Position numbers and translations under genes: made by a program. Shown one piece after another: positions 7,203 through 13,410 of a stretch of DNA of 49,860 nt. This DNA comes from a virus. The notes under the pieces are model-generated. The model was not told where the DNA came from. It was given only the letters and a program-made list of their open reading frames with translations, and searched no databases. The DNA lies in the IMG/VR virus record IMGVR_UViG_3300023184_000187, positions 1 to 49,860 of that record; one strand, written 5' to 3'. Numbering within the stretch: the stretch's first letter is position 1; each line of letters begins with the position of its first letter.

Positions 7203-7410
7203 TTGTGTTTAGGTTTTCGTTTGTTGCTACTAAATTAATATGCTCGTTAATATACTCAATAGTCGTTGGACTTGTAAGTGACCAATATAATACGTCCTGC
7301 GCTTGTTCGTCCGTACACTCAAAATTATTTTGTACGTCTCTAACGTGCCAAAGGTTGTCAACGAAGTAACCCTCGTTTCTTAATAATTGTTTTGCTTCTG
7401 CTGTAGTCAT
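7192..7410 (-). CDS. Hypothetical protein, 72 aa
   Basis: The order LLRNEGYFVDNLWHVRDVQ, then CTDEQAQDVLYWSL resembles a widespread small phage protein of unknown function. The ATG follows AACTAAACACA. It overlaps the downstream gene by 11 bases. Confidence 0.68.
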   Translation of the reverse strand: MTTAEAKQLLRNEGYFVDNLWHVRDVQNNFECTDEQAQDVLYWSLTSPTTIEYINEHINLVATNENLNTNGI

Positions 7411-7426
7411 TGTGTTTAGTTTTTAG

Positions 7427-7591
7427 TTAGTATTTATTTGCGAATTCAGTATAGGTTTCTACAGCCATTGTGTCTTCGTTGTCTTCTATTATACTTAAGT
7501 CCATACGAATAAATTCTGCGATAAGTTGAGCGTCCTCTATTAATTGAATAAGTTCCTGCTCAGTCCAAGTTTTGTTATTTATTGTTATCAT
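7427..7591 (-). CDS. Small acidic hypothetical protein, 54 aa
   Basis: The frame runs from the ATG at 7591-7589 to TAA at 7429-7427. The product is very acidic (EQELIQLIEDAQLIAEFIRMD). It is the first gene downstream of the leftward arm of the large inverted repeat (7621-7775), so it probably starts a transcription unit. Very acidic small early proteins often act as inhibitors of host DNA-binding factors, but nothing here shows that. Confidence 0.6.
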   Translation of the reverse strand: MITINNKTWTEQELIQLIEDAQLIAEFIRMDLSIIEDNEDTMAVETYTEFANKY

Positions 7592-7620
7592 TTTTTTAGT
7601 ATTAAAGGTTATGTCAGAAT

Positions 7621-7775
7621 GTCGATTTTATTCTCTCTATTCTCTTATATATATTTTTATTTATTTATTTATTTTTTTTATCTGAAAAGTAAAGAAAAAA
7701 ACAGAATACTAGCATAGAAAATGTAAAGCCTTGATTTCATTGACCTCAAGGCTATGACGTTTCTAAAAAAAATCG
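7621..7775 (-). repeat. Left arm of a ~155 bp imperfect inverted repeat
   Basis: Read on the leftward strand, this stretch matches the rightward sequence at 10734-10889. Shared blocks occur in the same order: CGATTTTTTTT, ACGTCAT, CTATGYTAGTATTCTG, ATAAAAAAAATAAATA, AAAATATATATA and AGAGAATAGA. It lies directly upstream of the leftward gene that starts at 7591, so it may be a promoter or control region. It also contains the hairpin at 7727-7753. Confidence 0.75.
7727..7753 (-). terminator. Stem-loop, possible terminator
   Basis: AGCCTTGA and TCAAGGCT form a perfect eight-pair stem with an 11-base loop. Read leftward it follows the gene ending at 7795 and is followed by TTTACATTTT, a weak U-tract. 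It may end the 9758-7795 unit before the unit that begins at 7591. Confidence 0.5.
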
Positions 7776-7794
7776 ACATTGTTGTGTCGATAAT

Positions 7795-7953
7795 CTAGCA
7801 TAATTCTCGAATTCCGTTTATAATTCTATAGTTTGGATTCGTTTCAAAAAATAATTTCATCGCCTCGACGCTATCGTTGGATTCAATTTCAATTTCTTTT
7901 GTGAAGATATTGTAGTCAACTTCACCCGAATATTCGATTATATATTTATTCAT
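7795..7953 (-). CDS. Small hypothetical protein, 52 aa
   Basis: The frame runs from the ATG at 7953-7951 to TAG at 7797-7795. The product starts MNKYIIEYSGEVDYNIFTKE and has the strand-strand-helix-strand pattern of small beta-alpha proteins. The start codon overlaps the stop of the upstream gene (ATGAATAA). Function is unknown. Confidence 0.58.
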   Translation of the reverse strand: MNKYIIEYSGEVDYNIFTKEIEIESNDSVEAMKLFFETNPNYRIINGIRELC

Positions 7954-8080
7954 TTTCTAATATAAAAGTTATCATTCCGTTTATCTTTAGTCTATCTCGA
8001 TAGTCGAGCGATGTATATTCAGGTACACGTATGTACTTGTAGCCGTGTGTTTTAGCTAAATAGTGCGCTAGTTCTTTCAT
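7946..8080 (-). CDS. Small hypothetical protein, 44 aa
   Basis: The frame goes from the ATG at 8080-8078 to TAA at 7948-7946, overlapping both neighbours. The product is basic and aromatic (MKELAHYLAKTHGYKYIRVP). Support is mainly positional. Confidence 0.52.
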   Translation of the reverse strand: MKELAHYLAKTHGYKYIRVPEYTSLDYRDRLKINGMITFILENE

Positions 8081-8418
8081 AGTTTTATGCTTTTAAAGTA
8101 CTCCATATCGAATTTATATTCGTCGCCATTGTAACTAGGATTGAAGGCTAAGACCTGCATTTTGTCCGTCACTATCGCTATGCTTTCCTGAGTCATCACT
8201 GAGGCGATATTCTCAAATTCCTGCAGGATTTTTGACTGCCTATTATATTTGTACTCCATAAGTCCCACAAAGGTAGGCTCAACGTTTCCGTTAAATTCGC
8301 TGTCGACTATCTGATAAGCCATAAGTCGATACTCTTTATTGCTTGCGATGTAATTGATTACTTCCTCTGCAGTCATTGAATTGTTGTTTAGTCCGATGTT
8401 AATTTGTAGTGTTTGCAT
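8077..8418 (-). CDS. Hypothetical protein, 113 aa
   Basis: The protein begins MQTLQINIGLNNN and continues with alternating helices and strands. No catalytic or metal motif is seen. The ATG follows GACTAAATAAA, one of the repeated early leaders. It overlaps the downstream gene by four bases. Confidence 0.65.
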   Translation of the reverse strand: MQTLQINIGLNNNSMTAEEVINYIASNKEYRLMAYQIVDSEFNGNVEPTFVGLMEYKYNRQSKILQEFENIASVMTQESIAIVTDKMQVLAFNPSYNGDEYKFDMEYFKSIKL

Positions 8419-8423
8419 TTTAT

Positions 8424-8582
8424 TTAGTCTTTAAATGTCCCCTCGTTTGTTGGGACGTGGTTATTAATTAATTCTTTTAATCTTTCTAGGCTTTGCGCTT
8501 CTATGAAGCCTTCACCTACATAGGCACGATAGATAGTCCTAGTCGTGCCGTTAAATTCCTGCTCGTATGTTTCGTAGTTCAT
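8424..8582 (-). CDS. Small hypothetical protein, 52 aa
   Basis: The frame goes from the ATG at 8582-8580 to TAA at 8426-8424. The product (MNYETYEQEFNGTTRTIYRA...) looks like a short beta hairpin followed by a helix. It begins two bases after the stop of the upstream gene. No family is recognised. Confidence 0.57.
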   Translation of the reverse strand: MNYETYEQEFNGTTRTIYRAYVGEGFIEAQSLERLKELINNHVPTNEGTFKD

Positions 8583-8583
8583 A

Positions 8584-9162
8584 TTAGAAATTGTTTTGTA
8601 CTGAATTCCATATTATAGCCTGATACTCGAAGCCCTTCATACCTAACTTCTTAGCCTTGCTTAGTGTTATGCTTTGTAATTGCTTATAAGCCAAGTCACC
8701 TATCGAGCCCATTGTTCTATCGAAACAAGCCCTAAGGTGCCAAACGTCAACCGTTACAAAGTTTTCGTTTAAGTGAGCGATATTCTCACAAAATGCAAAC
8801 GTCTTATTACTTTCGCTTGTTATTGTTACCTTGCCTTGAGCTATGGCAAAGGCTTTGAACTTGTTTGTGTGGAAAGTACTGACTTTAGTATCCGCTGCGC
8901 TGATACTATTTTGTACGGCTTCAAAAACTGAATACGCATCCTGAATATTCTTAGCCCACTTGTTTCTAGGACTAAGCGCGCTGATTACTCCTGAGGCTAC
9001 AAACGTACTCGTGCCGTATTTTTGCGCAATATCTTTGCAAATGTCATTTGCCTGTTGGTACCAAACTAAGCCCGATTTTATATCGCTTTCGTTTGCCAAG
9101 TTAAAATACTTGTCAAGGTTTCTAGATATCTTTTGCAATTGGTATTTAGTTAACTTTTTCAT
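8584..9162 (-). CDS. HhH-glycosylase-like phage protein (DUF7178-like), 192 aa
   Basis: The order of motifs resembles a phage family related in pattern to helix-hairpin-helix DNA glycosylases: GLVWYQQANDICKDIAQKYG (residues 31-50), ALSPRNKWAKNIQDAY (62-77), FHTNKFKAFAIAQG, FAFCENI, and VTVDVWHLRACF (about 136-147). In glycosylases the Asp of a VDxHV motif activates water; D139 in VDVWH stands in the same place. The family usually has no proven activity, so base excision or modification-linked repair is inference. It sits among small early genes. Confidence 0.6.
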   Translation of the reverse strand: MKKLTKYQLQKISRNLDKYFNLANESDIKSGLVWYQQANDICKDIAQKYGTSTFVASGVISALSPRNKWAKNIQDAYSVFEAVQNSISAADTKVSTFHTNKFKAFAIAQGKVTITSESNKTFAFCENIAHLNENFVTVDVWHLRACFDRTMGSIGDLAYKQLQSITLSKAKKLGMKGFEYQAIIWNSVQNNF

Positions 9163-9163
9163 T

Positions 9164-9277
9164 TTAGTTAATTTTAATAATGTTATTTAAGTCTAGTATA
9201 ATTAGTATAACGGCGAACGCCAATACTGTAGCGGTAAAATAAATTTCACCCTCGTTTCTTTTAATAAATTGTTTCAT
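9164..9277 (-). CDS. Small single-TM protein, 37 aa
   Basis: The frame runs from the ATG at 9277-9275 to TAA at 9166-9164, one base before the next start. A basic N-terminus (MKQFIKRNEGEIYF) precedes a hydrophobic stretch ATVLAFAVILIILDL that can span a membrane. The ATG follows AACTAAACAAA. Function is unknown. Confidence 0.55.
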   Translation of the reverse strand: MKQFIKRNEGEIYFTATVLAFAVILIILDLNNIIKIN

Positions 9278-9289
9278 TTTGTTTAGTTT

Positions 9290-9493
9290 TTAGTTATGAA
9301 TTCTAGTTGTAATAGTTTTCCCTTGTATCATTACAATACTTGTTTTTACTCCGTCAATATTAAAAAATACTTCTCTCTCTGTATCGTTTCTATATTCATT
9401 TATCATAGTCCCGTATAAAAAACAATAATTTGTAAAGTTTTCTTCAGTTCCACAAACTGAGTGTTGCTTTTGTAATTTAATTAATTTATTCAT
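9290..9493 (-). CDS. Hypothetical protein, 67 aa
   Basis: Small protein with a basic helix (MNKLIKLQKQHSV) and a beta-rich end (EREVFFNIDGVKTSIVMIQG). No family is recognised. Short A-rich gaps separate it from both neighbours. Confidence 0.56.
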   Translation of the reverse strand: MNKLIKLQKQHSVCGTEENFTNYCFLYGTMINEYRNDTEREVFFNIDGVKTSIVMIQGKTITTRIHN

Positions 9494-9548
9494 TTTAATA
9501 AAGTTTTAAAGTTTCCGTTTCGTCGTTTTAGTGTTTAATTGTTAGTGT

Positions 9549-9758
9549 TTATGCGAACGGAAATAATTTGTTTGAGTCATATATATTTAAACACGACTTA
9601 TAAATATTTTTTATTGATGCGTATATTATTTTTCTTTCATTGTCGTCTGTATCATCATCGTAAAAATATTGTTTATTTACACTTATTGAGTCATATAAAA
9701 ATGGCGCAATAATAAATAGTGCGTTAATTTCTGCTTCTGTTGGTTCGTAACATTTCAT
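9549..9758 (-). CDS. Small acidic hypothetical protein, 69 aa; most upstream leftward gene
   Basis: An acidic protein (PTEAEINALFIIAPFLYD, then DDDTDDNERK). It is the first leftward gene next to the divergence zone, so it would be among the earliest transcribed. Its upstream region holds the TCCCTTTG/CAAAGGGA inverted repeat at 9782-9830. No family is recognised. Confidence 0.58.
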   Translation of the reverse strand: MKCYEPTEAEINALFIIAPFLYDSISVNKQYFYDDDTDDNERKIIYASIKNIYKSCLNIYDSNKLFPFA

Positions 9759-9781
9759 CTTAATAAGGTTTTAAAGTTAGT

Positions 9782-9830
9782 TCCCTTTGTTAGCTTCGCT
9801 CTAATAAACTATATCTATATAGCAAAGGGA
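9782..9830. repeat. Inverted repeat upstream of the first leftward gene
   Basis: TCCCTTTG and CAAAGGGA are perfectly complementary with a 33-base interior that itself holds AGCTTCGCT and CTATATCTATATAG. It lies 24 bases upstream of the leftward ATG at 9758. A structured leader or operator is possible. Rightward reading gives a TTTTTT tract after the second arm, so it could also block transcription entering from the left. Confidence 0.5.
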
Positions 9831-10052
9831 TTTTTTGGTTGTTTATGTTTCAGTCGTTTGACAAGCGTAAACCAACGCAAAGACCTTATATCTTATCTTC
9901 TCGAGTTCCGTACTATCTTACAAAGGATTCCTTTTTTATTCAGGCTTTGTTAACAGGAGGCTAAACTCTTATAAGTATTTCCAGTAATTCAAATAACGTT
10001 GTGTCGTTTTGACATTGCAATAGTATGGCGACTATTCTGCACCGACAAATAA

Positions 10053-10088
10053 AATCGATGAACTGCATAAATAATCGATGAACTGCAT
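10053..10088. repeat. Two iteron-like direct repeats
   Basis: AATCGATGAACTGCAT occurs at 10053-10068 and again at 10073-10088, with a 20-base period (about two helical turns). Each copy contains the palindromes ATCGAT and TGCA. Tandem repeats at helical spacing in a non-coding zone suggest binding sites for an initiator or regulator. Confidence 0.65.
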
Positions 10089-10733
10089 TTTCAGTACAGT
10101 AGATTCCTACAATTATAATTTTAATACTTTTAATATGTTGATAATTAGTAAGTTAATGTTTTTAGATAGTTTGTATATATAGTATTGCGTGCGCGCGTGC
10201 GTGTCGTGTGGAAAGTAATTGCCTGTCTTTAGTTGTCTTTTACAATTTTTTAAACCTATTCAGTTTTTATCTATAACTAAAACGTAGAATTTTCTTACAG
10301 ATTTTTAAAAAACCAGCGTTTTCCTACATTTTTAATTTACCTTTCGCCGTAAGAAAAACCTTAGGAGTAACGAATTCTATTTTACATAATAACCGACAAC
10401 AAACGTTTACAAATGACTACAAACGGGAGAAGGTTTGTCCTACAAAAATAATCGGAAGGCAACCGAGTAAGCAAAGCGCAAAAATAAATGATAGGGACGT
10501 CAAATCTTTATAGTCTATCTAGTAGATAGCCTATGTAGAAAATGCCAAAAAATCTGAAGGAAATTTCTGAAATTAAGAACCCCGTGTCGAAATTGAAGGC
10601 GTTTTCCTACAGCGAATTCGCACGCAAAACCTACATATAACCCAAATACCCCATATTTCTGACCTATTTTTTTACCTCATCCCTTGCTATCATTGACGTA
10701 CGACGTTTTTTATCAAAAAATGACGTCTCCTGA

Positions 10734-10889
10734 CGATTTTTTTTTAAGACGTCATCTCTGTATCCCTTGATTTTACTGGGTTTTTTTACTTCTATGTTAG
10801 TATTCTGATTTTTTTTCTATATTTTATAAAAAAAATAAATATATATAATATAAAATATATATATAGAGAATAGAAGATATAAAATTGTC
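10734..10889 (+). repeat. Right arm of a ~155 bp imperfect inverted repeat
   Basis: This matches the reverse complement of 7621-7775 along its whole length, with the CTATGTTAGTATTCTG and AGAGAATAGA blocks best kept. It lies just upstream of the TATCTTTG promoter at 10930 that leads the rightward genes, as the left arm lies upstream of leftward genes. Part of a TGACGT cluster falls inside it. Confidence 0.75.
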
Positions 10890-10929
10890 ATTTCGACATT
10901 AAGTATATTTTTTATGTTGATTTATTTTA

Positions 10930-10937
10930 TATCTTTG
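10930..10937 (+). promoter_or_regulatory. TATCTTTG -7 box, first rightward promoter
   Basis: The sequence TATCTTTG followed by CAC matches the Bacteroidota housekeeping -7 consensus TANNTTTG. A clear TTTG at -33 is not seen. Transcription would begin near 10943 and run through the HNH leader toward groEL. Confidence 0.7.
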
Positions 10938-10986
10938 CACAGATAATGTTTGGTAGAGAACTCATTATCATTAAAGATATTTTTAA

Positions 10987-11024
10987 ACCCTGCGGTGCGG
11001 AACTCTACTTCCAATCTGCGGGGT
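10987..11024 (+). promoter_or_regulatory. Stem-loop in the leader of the HNH gene, possible attenuator
   Basis: ACCCTGC (10987-10993) pairs with GCGGGGT (11018-11024), with an inner GGAA/TTCC pair (10999-11002, 11009-11012), followed by ATTTTATTT. It looks like an imperfect terminator placed between the promoter at 10930 and the ATG at 11043, so it may attenuate transcription or be part of the endonuclease's insertion footprint. Confidence 0.45.
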
Positions 11025-11042
11025 ATTTTATTTGGTATAGAA

Positions 11043-11651
11043 ATGAAAATTTGTAAAAAGTGTAAATTAGAAAAAGATTTAACTGAGTTTAGAAAAGATA
11101 TTAAAGGAAGGAAAGGTGTTAAGTGTACGTGTAAAATTTGTGATAAGGTTGCAAGAGATTTAAAAAAACCAATAAAAGAAAATAAACCAAAAAAAAGTCA
11201 AGAAGAAATTATTGAAGCGAGAAGAAATTATTATCAAGCTAACAAAGAAAAATTAAATAAATATTCAAGAGAATATAGATTAAAAAATAAAGATAAAATA
11301 AAAGTAATAAGAAATAAATATCAAAAGAAAAGATTGTCAGAAGACTTTGTGTATTCTTTTAAGTTTAAAATTAACAGTTCTATAAGAAAGTCTTTTAAAA
11401 AAAGAAACTGTATAAAGTCAAAAAGAACTGAAGAAATACTTGGATGTACTATTACTGAATTTATAGAATATATATCTTCAAAATTCACAGAAGGAATGAC
11501 TTTAGAAAATTATGGTGAATGGCATTTTGATCATATAATTCCTATATCATCTGCAAAAACAGAAGAGGATGTAATAAGATTAAATCATTATACAAACCTT
11601 CAACCTCTTTGGGCAGAAGATAATTTAAGAAAAGGCACTAAAATTTTTTAA
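11043..11651 (+). CDS. HNH homing endonuclease, 202 aa
   Basis: A free-standing HNH endonuclease. The start is set at the ATG at 11043 (MKICKKCKLEKDLTEF); a TTG-initiated extension to 10950 would only translate the structured leader. A zinc-binding N-terminus (C4, C7, C28, C30, C33 region) is followed by a Lys-rich helical linker and the HNH core HFDHIIPISS (H161, D163, H164) with TNLQPLW and N194. It would cut a specific site in related phages and spread by repair. The gene is much more A-rich than the adjacent groEL, which suggests separate acquisition, and it lies between two promoters. Confidence 0.85.
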   Translation: MKICKKCKLEKDLTEFRKDIKGRKGVKCTCKICDKVARDLKKPIKENKPKKSQEEIIEARRNYYQANKEKLNKYSREYRLKNKDKIKVIRNKYQKKRLSEDFVYSFKFKINSSIRKSFKKRNCIKSKRTEEILGCTITEFIEYISSKFTEGMTLENYGEWHFDHIIPISSAKTEEDVIRLNHYTNLQPLWAEDNLRKGTKIF

Positions 11652-11662
11652 TTAATTTACAC

Positions 11663-11670
11663 TATATTTG
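11663..11670 (+). promoter_or_regulatory. TATATTTG -7 box upstream of the chaperonin unit
   Basis: TATATTTG-CA matches TANNTTTG and lies 26 bases before the 41-codon ORF and 155 bases before groEL. It gives the chaperonin genes their own start downstream of the HNH gene. Confidence 0.68.
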
Positions 11671-11696
11671 CATCATAATAATCTAATTTATTTTAT

Positions 11697-11822
11697 ATGG
11701 AAATTACAATCACACCAAACTATCTTCTGTTTGGTTTATCCTGGTTCTCACCAGACGAGGAGTACGACTACTCCGAGATCAATATCTACATCTTATGTTT
11801 ACACATCAAATTTATATTTTAA
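11697..11822 (+). CDS. Small hypothetical protein, 41 aa
   Basis: The frame runs from the ATG at 11697 to TAA at 11820-11822, three bases before the groEL ATG. The product (MEITITPNYLLFGLSWFSPD, acidic EEYDYSE, then INIYILCLHIKFIF) is hydrophobic at both ends. I have a sense that similar tiny proteins occur in Bacteroidota phages, without a known role. Close spacing to groEL supports translation. Confidence 0.5.
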   Translation: MEITITPNYLLFGLSWFSPDEEYDYSEINIYILCLHIKFIF

Positions 11823-11825
11823 TTT

Positions 11826-13409
11826 ATGAACGACTTAGTATTTGACGAAAAAGGAAGAGACAAACTGATTAATGGTATAACTACAATCAGTAAGGCAGTA
11901 AAGAGCACGTTAGGACCAAGAGGTAAGACGGTGCTAATTGAATCACAGAACCACACGAATGGAATAACAATTACCAAGGATGGTGTTACGGTTGCTAAAT
12001 CAATCAACCTTAAAGATCCAGTTGAGAACCTAGCGGTGCGTATGATGAAAGAAGCAGCTGACAGAACAGCAACGAGTGCTGGTGATGGAACAACCACAGC
12101 GATTGTGCTTACGGAGGCTATGGTCACAAGAGGCAATGAGTTCATCACGGAGAAGAACAACCCGACAGAGGTGCTGCGTAATGTGAACACTGTTGTGGAT
12201 GGTGTGGTGAAGAGTCTGGAGAAGGTGAGTAAGAAGGTGAGCGGTAAGACGCTGAAGGATGTTGCGTCTATATCTGCTAACAATGATAAGGAGCTGGGAG
12301 CGATTATCGCTGACGCGTATAACAAGATCGGTAAGGAAGGGATCGTTACGGTGGAGAACTCACAAACGGACAAGACCTACAGCGAGGTGACTAACGGGAT
12401 AAAGATAGACCGTGGCTACACGAGCAGGCTGTTCGTGAATGATATGAAGAAGGAGGAGTGTATAATGGACGACGTGTACATTATGGTGACTGACCAGGAG
12501 ATAAGTAACATACTGTCGATTGAGAACGTGCTGAAGCCGATCATAAACGGACAGAAGAAATTATTGATTATAGGACCGTGTACTGGCAACGTGATCAACA
12601 CGCTGGCTGCAAACGTGGCGCATAACAACCTTAAGTTCTGTAACATTCAGCCACCACAGTTTGGATACAAGCAGCAGGAGCTGATGCAGGACATTGCGCT
12701 TGCAGTTGGGGCTAAGTACTTCAGCGAGCAGACGGGTGATGACTTGAGTCTAATCACGATAGACCACCTTGGCAAAGCAGACAGAGTGATCGTTGGAAGG
12801 GACAGCACGGTGCTGGTTAGAAGCGAGACATCAAACGAGGCGATTAGAGAGCGTGTTGAGCAGCTATGGATACAGCACAACAACTCAACTAGGAAGAATG
12901 AAAGAGACGCCTTAAAAGAACGTATAGCATCACTTACAGGTGGTGTTGGAGTAATATATGTTGGAGGCGGATCGGACGTGGAGCAGAAGGAGCGCTACGA
13001 TAGGGTTGATGATGCTGTCTGTGCGGTTAGGTCAGCACTAGAGGAGGGTATACTTCCAGGTGGTGGTGTGGCGCTGTATAACATAGCGTCTGATATCATA
13101 GCATACGCTGATGAGAGTATGGAGCACATAAGCCACGACCAGTACACCGCGATGCAGATAGTTGGTTGGGCGATACAGTCACCGCTGCTTCAGATAATGG
13201 ACAACGCTGGCAAGGACGGTTACGAGATGATGTCAGATGTAAACACGCCAGGTCACGGATACGATGTGAAGAACGAGTGCTATGGTGATATGTTTGGGAT
13301 GGGGATCATAGATCCGCTGAAGGTGACGAAGAACGCGCTGAAGAACGCGGTCAGTGTAGCCACTACGATACTAAGCACGAACGCAATTATAACCTTAACA
13401 CGAGCGTAA
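11826..13409 (+). CDS. groEL: Phage chaperonin GroEL
   Basis: A full-length group I chaperonin of 527 aa that uses ATP to fold proteins in a double ring with GroES. Key ATPase residues are all present: KD52GVTV, GD87GTTT and D396 in RVDDAV (matching E. coli D398), plus PGGGVALY at 411-418. The apical domain is the most changed part: YTSRLF at 198-203 where E. coli has YLSPYF, and IQPPQFGY at 274-281 where it has VKAPGFGD. The C-terminal Gly-Gly-Met tail is absent. Codons are richer in G/C (many GTG, CTG) than in neighbours, suggesting acquisition from elsewhere. The likely substrates are phage virion proteins, by analogy with other phage chaperonins. Confidence 0.97.
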   Translation: MNDLVFDEKGRDKLINGITTISKAVKSTLGPRGKTVLIESQNHTNGITITKDGVTVAKSINLKDPVENLAVRMMKEAADRTATSAGDGTTTAIVLTEAMVTRGNEFITEKNNPTEVLRNVNTVVDGVVKSLEKVSKKVSGKTLKDVASISANNDKELGAIIADAYNKIGKEGIVTVENSQTDKTYSEVTNGIKIDRGYTSRLFVNDMKKEECIMDDVYIMVTDQEISNILSIENVLKPIINGQKKLLIIGPCTGNVINTLAANVAHNNLKFCNIQPPQFGYKQQELMQDIALAVGAKYFSEQTGDDLSLITIDHLGKADRVIVGRDSTVLVRSETSNEAIRERVEQLWIQHNNSTRKNERDALKERIASLTGGVGVIYVGGGSDVEQKERYDRVDDAVCAVRSALEEGILPGGGVALYNIASDIIAYADESMEHISHDQYTAMQIVGWAIQSPLLQIMDNAGKDGYEMMSDVNTPGHGYDVKNECYGDMFGMGIIDPLKVTKNALKNAVSVATTILSTNAIITLTRA

Positions 13410-13410
13410 T

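Larger units (their letters stand above)
9759..10942. other. Non-coding divergence zone, candidate replication origin and control region
   Basis: No convincing gene was found on either strand. Leftward genes end here on one side and rightward genes begin on the other. The stretch holds: an inverted repeat TCCCTTTG/CAAAGGGA (9782-9789, 9823-9830); a 16-bp direct repeat with 20-bp spacing (10053-10088); a 19-bp alternating pyrimidine-purine run (10186-10204); a 13-bp direct repeat GCGTTTTCCTACA (10316-10328, 10599-10611); the palindromes CTATCTA-G-TAGATAG (10515-10529) and GCGAATTCGC (10612-10621); several TGACGT boxes (10694-10755); and the right inverted-repeat arm (10734-10889). This density of repeats is typical of an origin or switch region, but origin function is inferred. 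Confidence 0.6.

Noticed and set aside
7650-7682. TTTA/TTTAT run as a microsatellite or CRISPR-like repeat
   Set aside because: It is part of the AT-rich block kept in the other inverted-repeat arm; there are no spacers, and no CRISPR-type array is seen anywhere in the window.
10938-11025. tRNA-like text (TGGTAGAG and TTCCAATCT) in the HNH leader
   Set aside because: No cloverleaf can be drawn: acceptor arms do not pair, there is no anticodon arm, and the GTTCRA T-loop is missing.
10950-11042. N-terminal extension of the first HNH protein from a TTG codon
   Set aside because: It translates the structured leader, adds no domain, and the ATG at 11043 begins exactly at the zinc-binding motif.
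11819-12883. Long reading frames opposite groEL
   Set aside because: They are mirror images of a highly conserved gene, with hydrophobic low-complexity products and no start signals.
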